64,000 nt of DNA from Streptomyces justiciae (lineage in GTDB: Bacteria; Actinomycetota; Actinomycetes; Streptomycetales; Streptomycetaceae), in contig NZ_JADDXU010000002.1 in the NCBI RefSeq assembly GCF_015163075.1, forward strand, positions 806,001 through 870,000, in the 5' to 3' direction. This document shows positions 58,750 to 64,000 of this stretch, piece by piece (within the stretch, counting starts at the first letter, position 1; every line of letters starts with the position of its first letter). The notes below the pieces were generated by a model, which was not told where the DNA came from, did no database searches, and worked only from the letters and a program-made list of their open reading frames with translations. The position numbers were made by a program, and so were the translations under genes.

Positions 58750-58828
58750 TTGTCGTCTCCGCAGACATGGAGAAGCGAAGAACCCGGCTCAGCGGGGTCC
58801 GTGGACTTCGTCTGCGGGCAGCACCGTG

Positions 58829-58851
58829 CCGCCCTGCGTGCGGCAGGGCGG
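58829..58851 (-). terminator. Hairpin downstream of the next EamA gene
   Basis: CCGCCCTGC (58829-58837), 5-nt loop, GCAGGGCGG (58843-58851); perfect 9-bp stem, 70 bp beyond the 58921 stop on the minus strand. Confidence 0.55.
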
Positions 58852-58920
58852 GGATGACCGGAGGGCCCGCCTCAGGCGGCCGGCGGTGCGATGACGCGAT
58901 GCGTATGCATGATCGGCAGC

Positions 58921-59925
58921 CTAGGCAGCCGTCGAGCGGCGGGACAACTGCCTTTCCGGCCCGCCGCTCGCCACCGGTTCCGGGGACGGCTTGACCGGGG
59001 TCGAGGACTGCGCGATGAAGGCGCCGAGCAGGACGATCGCGCCGCCGAGGATCTGCGGGGCGGACAGGTGCTCGCCGAGCAGGACCCAGGCCAGCACGGT
59101 CGCGACGACCGCTTCGAGACAGGCGACGACCGTGGCGACCTGCGGGGAGAGCCGGCGTACGGAGACCACGCCGGTCACGTAGGCGACGACCGTGGCGATG
59201 AGCACGATCCAGGACAGCAGCAGGGCGGCCGCGACGGAGGTGCCGTTCATGTCCGCCGTGCCACCGAGCACGGACCAGTCCATCGACCACGGCCGGGCGA
59301 CGACGGTGAGGACGGCGGCGCCGACGAGGAGGCCGTACGCGATGACGCCGAGCGGGTCGGGGGTGTCGGCGCCGGAGTCGGTGCCCTGGTCGGACAGGAC
59401 GAAGTAGCCGACCTGGCAGCAGGCCGCGCCCAGCGCGAGCAGCAGGCCGACCGCGTCGATGCTCAGCCCCGACCAGACCTCGACGACACAGGCGAGGCCG
59501 CCGACGGCGAGGACCACGCCGACCGCGGCGGCACGCGTGACGGGCCGCCGCTGCACGAACCGCACCCAGCCGAGGACCAGGGCGGGCGCGAGGTACTCGA
59601 TGAGCAGCGCGACCCCCACCGGCAGCCGGGAGATCGAGGCGAAGTAGAACGCCTGCACCCCGGCCACGCCGAGCAGACCGAACCCGGCGAGCAAGGCGGG
59701 GCGGCGGCGCAGCAGCGCCCGGTGCCGCACGGCGAGCGGCAGCATCACGAGGGCCGCGCCGGCGACCCGGAGCCACACCACGTGGAGCGGGTCGAGGCCC
59801 GCCTCGATCAGCGGCTTGGCCGCGACACCGGAACCTCCGAAGGCGACCGCCGACGCGAGAGCGAGCCCGAGCCCGACGCCTCGGCCACGGTGACCGGCAC
59901 TGCTGTCAATCGTCTGCACCGGCAC
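58921..59925 (-). CDS. EamA/DMT transporter (RhaT/threonine-exporter type)
   Basis: 334 residues, ten helices with YFASISRLPVGVALLIEYLAPALVLGWVRF and RLSPQVATVVACLEAVVATVLAWVLLGEHL. The fourth EamA gene in the window. The C-terminus is a short cytosolic Ser/Pro tail. Start ATG at 59925; a long G/T-rich repeat region lies upstream. Confidence 0.87.
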   Translation of the reverse strand: MPVQTIDSSAGHRGRGVGLGLALASAVAFGGSGVAAKPLIEAGLDPLHVVWLRVAGAALVMLPLAVRHRALLRRRPALLAGFGLLGVAGVQAFYFASISRLPVGVALLIEYLAPALVLGWVRFVQRRPVTRAAAVGVVLAVGGLACVVEVWSGLSIDAVGLLLALGAACCQVGYFVLSDQGTDSGADTPDPLGVIAYGLLVGAAVLTVVARPWSMDWSVLGGTADMNGTSVAAALLLSWIVLIATVVAYVTGVVSVRRLSPQVATVVACLEAVVATVLAWVLLGEHLSAPQILGGAIVLLGAFIAQSSTPVKPSPEPVASGGPERQLSRRSTAA

Positions 59926-59996
59926 ATGATGACAGGCGATGACATGACCGTCACCCCCGTTGACACCTGTCTCGATGGCTGGACGATGTAGGGCGC

Positions 59997-60320
59997 TGCG
60001 GGCGGTGGGGGTTTGGCGTGCGGCTGTCGGGACCGGTGAGTGTCTGGCGTGTGGCTGTTTGGGGCGGTGGCTGTCCGGGGCGACACGTTTGGGGCGGTGA
60101 CTGTTTGGGGCGGTGGCTGTTTGGCGTGTGACTGTCCGGGGCGACGACTGGCTGGTCCGGCGCCTGTCCTGAGTGCGGCTGTCCGGGCCGGTGACTCTCC
60201 CGCTTATGGCTTGTCCGGGCCGGTGCCTGCCTGGCGTGCGGCCGTCCCGTCCGGCGACCTGCCCGAGCCCGCCACCCGCCTGACGTGCGGCCGTGCGGTG
60301 CGTGGCTGTCCGGGCGGCTA
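59997..60320. repeat. Degenerate 15-16-bp G/T-rich repeats
   Basis: About 12 copies of GTTTGG or GTCCGG words, preceded by GGCGGTGGCT-like text, at 60011, 60026, 60042, 60057, 60073, 60087, 60103, 60119, 60134, 60155, 60166 and 60181. The 392-bp interval between genes holds nothing else I can support. Confidence 0.6.
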
Positions 60321-60884
60321 GCGATTGCCGGGTACGCGGCCCTCGAGCCCGGTCAGCAGCGCCTCCGCGTCGATGCCGGCCCGGGTCAGTACCTCGACGG
60401 CGCGGGCCTCTGGGTCGGTGACGACCGCCGCGAGGAGGTCGACGCCGCTCGGCCGGCCCGCGCCTCGGCCGACGGCGCGCTCGTGGGCGTACTCCATCGC
60501 ACCCGCGGCGAGCGGCGAGAAGCCGTCCGCCTCCGTCACCACCGGCACCGCCCCGGAGTCCTCGACGCTGCCTTGCCAGCGCAGCCCGTAGCCGATGCTG
60601 CGCTGCACGAGATAGGCGAGCAGGCGGGCGAGCTGCGGTCCGCCCTCGAACACGGCCCGCACCTCGGGGTCGTGCTCCAGGAGGGAGTGCAGCAGATGGG
60701 CCGTGTCGATCTGCCGGTCCCCGTCCCTGAGCGCACGCCGGCGCGCGCCGGAGACCACCGCTGCCAGCTCCTCGCCGAGCCGGGCATCGTGGTCCGCGCG
60801 ATGACCTCCCGGCTCGCTCACCGACTGCCGGGGTATACGGGGTTGCACATCCCTCACCCCATCAGTCCCGCCGGACCGGGTCAT
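60318..60884 (-). CDS. Clp N-terminal-domain protein
   Basis: 188 residues. Two Clp-N repeats: RRALRDGDRQIDTAHLLHSLLEHDPEVRAVFEG and AAGAMEYAHERAVGRGAGRPSGVDLLAAVVTDPEARAVEVL. In ClpA/ClpC these helical modules bind adaptors and substrates; here no ATPase follows, so it is a free-standing module. The start is uncertain (ATG 60884, GTG 60857 or GTG 60848). Confidence 0.75.
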   Translation of the reverse strand: MTRSGGTDGVRDVQPRIPRQSVSEPGGHRADHDARLGEELAAVVSGARRRALRDGDRQIDTAHLLHSLLEHDPEVRAVFEGGPQLARLLAYLVQRSIGYGLRWQGSVEDSGAVPVVTEADGFSPLAAGAMEYAHERAVGRGAGRPSGVDLLAAVVTDPEARAVEVLTRAGIDAEALLTGLEGRVPGNR

Positions 60885-61018
60885 CCCCGGCGGGAACCAT
60901 CTTCGCGTCCGACGGAGAGTGGACCGGACGACCGGAATCTCCTCCTTGCGGATGAGATCAGGCCGTTCTTCCGCCGGGGGCGCGCGCCGCCTTGATTCGC
61001 GCCCGGTACGCAACCGCC

Positions 61019-61234
61019 GTGCCCCCTCGTTCGTCCCACAGGGACATGGAGAGCAGGTGCTGGCTGGTGGCGCTGCCGGCCGTGGACGGGATGCAGTACG
61101 TGTACCGGGTGTACGCCCCGGAGGACGCACTGCTCGCCGACCTGTTCTGGGAGGCGTGGCACTGCCACGACGAGAGCGCGTTCCCGCGGGCGTGGGACGT
61201 GTTCGACGCGGCGGTGATACGGCTGGTGGCCTGA
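61019..61234 (+). CDS. Small hypothetical protein
   Basis: 71 residues. The core (CWLVALPAVDGMQYVYRVYAPEDALLADLFWEAWHCHDESAFPRAW) is protein-like with aromatic and acidic clusters. The GTG start at 61019 has TACGCA six bases upstream; ATG at 61046 is alternative. No domain recognised. Confidence 0.5.
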   Translation: MPPRSSHRDMESRCWLVALPAVDGMQYVYRVYAPEDALLADLFWEAWHCHDESAFPRAWDVFDAAVIRLVA

Positions 61235-61317
61235 CCGTCCGGCAGCCGAATCTGGGCACCTCTGGGCGACTCCGGGCGTCTCCAGGCGTCTCCACATTTC
61301 CTGACGGTTCATCAGCA

Positions 61318-61363
61318 TTGAATATTGCGGGCCCTACGGCTACGTTCCGCGACACCGTAGCCG
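61318..61363 (+). promoter_or_regulatory. Promoter and inverted repeat of the SRPBCC gene
   Basis: TTGAAT (61318-61323), 17 nt, TACGTT (61341-61346). CGGCTACG-N11-CGTAGCCG (61337-61363) overlaps the -10 and start point, so it looks like an operator rather than a hairpin. Confidence 0.6.
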
Positions 61364-61382
61364 GAGTCGAAGGGGTGGTCGC

Positions 61383-61811
61383 ATGGCCGAAGTCAGCGCG
61401 GAGGCACGGATCGAGGCGCCGGCCGAGAAGGTGTGGGGCCGGCTCACGGACTGGTCGTCGTACGGCGAGTGGAACGCCACCCACACCAGTTTCCCCGAGG
61501 GCGGTCCGAAGAGCCTCGAAGTGGGCGGGACGTACCAGGAGAACATGAAGCTGATGGGCTTCCCGGCCGAGGTCGAGTGGACCATCGACGAGTTGGAACC
61601 GGCCCGGGTGTTCGCGACCAAGGGCAAGGGGCCGATGGCGGTGAGCCTGGTCAACCGCTACACGCTCGTCCCGGACGGCGACGCCACGACGGTCCGCATC
61701 GACAGCGAGTTCACGGGCGCGGCGGTGTCCCTGATGGCGGGCAAGCTGAAGGACTCGGCGACGGCCGCGCTGAACGAGTCGCTGCGGAAGCTGGCGGGGC
61801 TGGTGGCCTGA
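61383..61811 (+). CDS. SRPBCC (START-like) domain protein
   Basis: 142 residues, one SRPBCC domain: AEVSAEARIEAPAEKVWGRLTDWSSYGEWNATHTSF, VEWTIDELEPARVFATKGKG, and a C-terminal helix GKLKDSATAALNESLRKLAGLV. Binds hydrophobic ligands; role unknown. GAAGGGG precedes the ATG. A shared terminator separates it from the PadR gene. Confidence 0.87.
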   Translation: MAEVSAEARIEAPAEKVWGRLTDWSSYGEWNATHTSFPEGGPKSLEVGGTYQENMKLMGFPAEVEWTIDELEPARVFATKGKGPMAVSLVNRYTLVPDGDATTVRIDSEFTGAAVSLMAGKLKDSATAALNESLRKLAGLVA

Positions 61812-61828
61812 CCGCCGGAACACAGGAA

Positions 61829-61858
61829 GGCGCCCCGCGGAACGATCCACGGGGCGCC
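61829..61858. terminator. Bidirectional terminator
   Basis: GGCGCCCCG (61829-61837), 12-nt loop, CGGGGCGCC (61850-61858) between convergent SRPBCC and PadR genes. Confidence 0.75.
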
Positions 61859-61882
61859 GATGTCCGGCCCTGAGGCCGCCGG

Positions 61883-62509
61883 TCAGTCCTCTTCGGCGAG
61901 GATCAGGTACAGCTTCTTGCGGGCTTCGTTGATGACGCCGACCGCCTTCTCGCGCTGCTCCTTGTTGCCGGTCTTCCAGACCTGCCCGAAGGCCTCCATC
62001 AGACCGAAGCCGGCCTGCCGGATCTCACCCAACGCCTCGAAGTCCACGCCGCGGGAGGCTTCCTCCCAAGGCGCGTCGGGGCCCTCCTCGGCCGTGGTGC
62101 GGCCCGCCTCGGTGAGCGAGAACAGCTTCTTGCCGCCTTCGCTCTCGCTGGCGATGAGGCCCTCGTCCTCCAGCAGCTGAAGGGTGGGGTACACCGAGCC
62201 GGGGCTGGGCTTCCACGCCCCGCCGCTGCGCTCGGCGATCTCCTGGATCATCTCGTACCCGTGCATGGGCCGGTCCCTGAGCAGGGCGAGGATCGACGCG
62301 CGTACGTCGCCGCGGCGCGCCCTCCCCCGGGGTCCGCCGCGCCCTCGTGGGCCCCAGGGGCCCGGACCGAAGCCGGGTCCGCCGAAGCCGGGACCACCCG
62401 GGCCGCCCGGCCCGAACGGGCCGAAGGCACCACGTCGTCCATCGAAACCACCTCGGCCGCCGCGGGGGCCGGGTCCACCGTGTCCACGTTCGAATCCATG
62501 GGAACGCAT
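61883..62509 (-). CDS. PadR-family regulator with Gly/Arg-rich N-terminus
   Basis: 208 residues. The first ~70 residues are a glycine/proline/arginine-rich disordered region (GPFGPGGPGGPGFGGPGFG). Then the PadR wHTH (SILALLRDRPMHGYEMIQEIAERSGGAWKPSPGSVYPTLQLLEDEGLIASE) and a helical dimerisation tail. GGAG sits 8 nt upstream of ATG 62509; ATG 62527 is also in frame. Likely autoregulated through the repeat upstream. Confidence 0.9.
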   Translation of the reverse strand: MRSHGFERGHGGPGPRGGRGGFDGRRGAFGPFGPGGPGGPGFGGPGFGPGPWGPRGRGGPRGRARRGDVRASILALLRDRPMHGYEMIQEIAERSGGAWKPSPGSVYPTLQLLEDEGLIASESEGGKKLFSLTEAGRTTAEEGPDAPWEEASRGVDFEALGEIRQAGFGLMEAFGQVWKTGNKEQREKAVGVINEARKKLYLILAEED

Positions 62510-62525
62510 CGCAATCACTCCATCC

Positions 62526-62561
62526 ATCGTTGATCTGTCGCGATGCGTCAACGATATATCG
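62526..62561. promoter_or_regulatory. PadR operator region
   Basis: ATCGTTGA (62526-62533) pairs with TCAACGAT (62548-62555), perfect 8-bp arms over 14 bp. CGATATATCG (62552-62561) is an overlapping perfect 10-bp palindrome. Confidence 0.6.
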
Positions 62562-62580
62562 GAATAGTTCGCATGGCAAG

Positions 62581-62606
62581 GCCCGAGGATTCCTTCCTCC
62601 ACGGGC
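62581..62606 (-). terminator. Imperfect terminator hairpin after the methyltransferase
   Basis: GCCCG (62581-62585) pairs with CGGGC (62602-62606), with an inner AGGA/TCCT stem and a CCA bulge, about 16 bp past the methyltransferase stop. Confidence 0.4.
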
Positions 62607-62622
62607 CCGGGGTTCCCCCCGG

Positions 62623-63363
62623 TCAGACGGCCTCCAGCACGAAGAACAGAAAACACAGGAACGCCTCGGACCCCATCCCGGCAACCTCGGGAAACACCTC
62701 CCGAGCACCCGGAGCCGGCGCCGGCTCACTGACGACGACGATCCGAAAACCGGCCGCGCCGAAAGCCCCGGTCATGGCATGCAACGGCCGATGCCAGAGC
62801 CGCAACACGGCACGCTGACCACCGAAGGTGTACTCCTCGGACCAGGCGTGGGTGGCGAAGTAGTCGGCCTCGGGGTCGGCCAGCTTCCGGACGAACGGAT
62901 GGTTGACGGCCGCGACGAGCCGCCCGCCGGGCACCAGCACGCGCCGCAGCTCGGCGAGCGGCGCCGCCCAGTCCTCCAGGTAGTGCAGCACGAGACAGGC
63001 GATGACGTCGTCGAAGGCGCCATCGGCGAACGGCAGTGGGCGGCTCAGGTCGGCAGCGTGCAGCGCTGTGTCGTCCCCGAGCCGTTCCCTGGCCAGCTCC
63101 AGCATCCTCACGCTGGAGTCGACACCGGTGACGAACGCACCCCGCTCCCGCAGCGCCACCATCAGCGCCCCGGCACCACAGCCGACATCCAGAACACGCC
63201 GCCCGGCCACATCACCGACCAGGTCGAGGATCGCGGGCCGCGTGTAGTAGCCGTTGATGAGGTTGGACTCGGTCTCGGCCGCGTAGGCCTCGGCGAAGCT
63301 GTCGTAGTCGTTGGCCGCGGCCTGACCCGTGGACGCGGCGGGCTGCTCAAGATCAGAAGACAT
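62623..63363 (-). CDS. SAM-dependent methyltransferase (UbiE-like)
   Basis: 246 residues, class-I methyltransferase. Motif I VLDVGCGAGAL, motif II acidic VTGVDSSVRML, LHAADLSRPLPFADGAFDDVIACLVLHYLEDW and VLVPGGRLVAAVNHP are all present. Substrate unknown. ATG at 63363 (MSSDLEQ) or 63372. Transcribed with its own hairpin downstream. Confidence 0.9.
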   Translation of the reverse strand: MSSDLEQPAASTGQAAANDYDSFAEAYAAETESNLINGYYTRPAILDLVGDVAGRRVLDVGCGAGALMVALRERGAFVTGVDSSVRMLELARERLGDDTALHAADLSRPLPFADGAFDDVIACLVLHYLEDWAAPLAELRRVLVPGGRLVAAVNHPFVRKLADPEADYFATHAWSEEYTFGGQRAVLRLWHRPLHAMTGAFGAAGFRIVVVSEPAPAPGAREVFPEVAGMGSEAFLCFLFFVLEAV

Positions 63364-63409
63364 GCGGCCCATCCTGGCACCCACCCCCGCCGCCACCCGC
63401 CCCGCGAAC

Positions 63410-64000
63410 TCAGTGCCCCCGGAACGCCTCCTCCAGCCACCAAGCCCCGTGCTCCTTCGCCACCTTGGCATCCACGAGCAGCGGGGCCGAGCGTGGTCCC
63501 GTCACCCAGTCCTCCACGCCCTTCAGGTCGGCGCGGGCGCGTACCGTCACCGCCTCGAAGCCGTGGCCTCGGGCTATGACGGCGATGTCTGTCGGTGGGA
63601 AGGTGACCGTGTCCAGGGGGAAGCCGTCGGGGCCGAAGTGGTGGACCTCGGCTCCGTAGGACTCGTCGTCGTAGACGATCACGACCATGGGCAGCCCGAG
63701 TCGTCTTACGGTGTCCAGCTCGGCGACCCCCATCAGCGCGCCGCCGTCGCCGAGCGCAGCGACGGGCAGGCGGTCCGGCTGGGCCAGGGCCGCGCCGATC
63801 GTCGTGGCGAGGCCCAGGCCGATCGACTGGAAGGCCTGGGTGAAGCAGAAGCCGTTCTCGTCGGGCACCGAAAGGTAGGCGCTCGGGTAGCCCATGAAGT
63901 TGCCCGAGTCGACGCCGACGACCCGCTCCGCCGGAAGGATGTCGTCGAGGGCCGCGCTCAGGGTGCGTGGGTCGATGCGGTCCCGCGTGCTCTCGTCGTC
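63410..64000 (-). CDS. Thiamine-diphosphate-dependent enzyme, C-terminal part (truncated by the edge)
   Basis: 197 codons are present, and the frame stays open to the right edge (TRDRIDPRTLSAALDDILPAERVVGVDSGNF). Shows the TPP-binding core: QSIGLGLATTIGAALAQPDRLPVAALGDGGALMGVAELDTV, and the downstream MVVIVYDDESYGAE metal loop, where GDGG and the later Asp/Asn position bind Mg-TPP. Acetolactate synthase/benzaldehyde-lyase-like family; activity cannot be named from this part. Confidence 0.85.
   Translation of the reverse strand, partial: DDESTRDRIDPRTLSAALDDILPAERVVGVDSGNFMGYPSAYLSVPDENGFCFTQAFQSIGLGLATTIGAALAQPDRLPVAALGDGGALMGVAELDTVRRLGLPMVVIVYDDESYGAEVHHFGPDGFPLDTVTFPPTDIAVIARGHGFEAVTVRARADLKGVEDWVTGPRSAPLLVDAKVAKEHGAWWLEEAFRGH

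Noticed and set aside
60040..60321. 93-residue ORF in the G/T-rich repeat patch
   Set aside because: Translated only from degenerate repeats, with no start signal.
1..64000. TTA (bldA-dependent) leucine codons
   Set aside because: The few TTA/TAA strings I noticed in a by-eye scan (near 1064, 15735, 18240, 27538) are intergenic or out of frame. A codon-level count would be needed to confirm their absence.
1..64000. Prophage, integrative element, tRNA or rRNA genes
   Set aside because: No integrase, phage structural gene, att-like tRNA end or recognisable RNA gene was found.

Overview
The window is very GC-rich, uses GTG starts freely, packs genes tightly and carries families typical of Streptomyces: TAT-secreted GH3, HxlR, PadR, XRE-cupin, MocR, proline/glutamine-rich membrane proteins and a divergent third EF-Tu. 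From memory, the order tuf3, thiolase, apolipoprotein N-acyltransferase, uracil-DNA glycosylase, two fabG-like SDRs is colinear with the SCO1321-SCO1346 region of S. coelicolor. I read it as a chromosomal-arm segment of a Streptomyces. I see no prophage, IS transposase, rRNA, tRNA or CRISPR.

Layout. 0-12 kb: a WD40 protein with an expanded 13-residue repeat, a radical-SAM AmrS pair, 4-hydroxybenzoate hydroxylase, a divergent ArsR/CDF metal-efflux pair, a tRNA deacylase, a divergent XRE-cupin/EamA pair, a LbH acyltransferase, a gamma-carbonic anhydrase and a DedA protein. 12-18 kb: a secreted esterase and GH3 glycosidase coupled by start/stop overlap, next to a large membrane protein that looks like an ECF sigma plus zinc-finger anti-sigma plus ricin-type domain in one chain. 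18-25 kb: UTP-glucose-1-phosphate uridylyltransferase, a hotdog thioesterase, three tandem paralogues of an uncharacterised membrane-anchored protein, an MFS exporter and a spermidine-synthase-like enzyme. 25-34 kb: tuf3 with a long structured leader, AlkD-like repair, a VTT membrane protein, a thiolase/HxlR divergent pair, and a three-gene sugar-type cassette (Gfo/Idh/MocA, DUF6807, cupin). 34-46 kb: UppP, small hypotheticals, a chloramphenicol-phosphotransferase-like kinase, two FAD monooxygenases (one in a TetR-controlled operon with three operators), Lnt, a proline-rich lipoprotein and UDG. 46-64 kb: an orphan peptide-type binding lipoprotein, two SDRs, a HipA-like kinase/DUF3037 pair, a TAT Rieske lipoprotein, LysR/EamA and MocR/PPOX divergent pairs, two more EamA transporters, a Clp-N protein, SRPBCC, PadR, a methyltransferase and a truncated TPP enzyme at the right edge.

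Cross-cutting structure. Many local regulators sit divergent to or beside their probable targets, with visible inverted repeats between them. Many start codons lie 6-7 nt downstream of a -10 hexamer, indicating leaderless transcripts. Two MITE-like palindromic elements and three copies of a dispersed GC-rich element sit at gene 3' ends. Four patches of degenerate short tandem repeats (periods 39, about 21, 30 and about 15-16 bp) lie in or directly beside coding regions.

All positions, translations and repeats were read by eye. Family assignments come from recognised motifs, not from searches.
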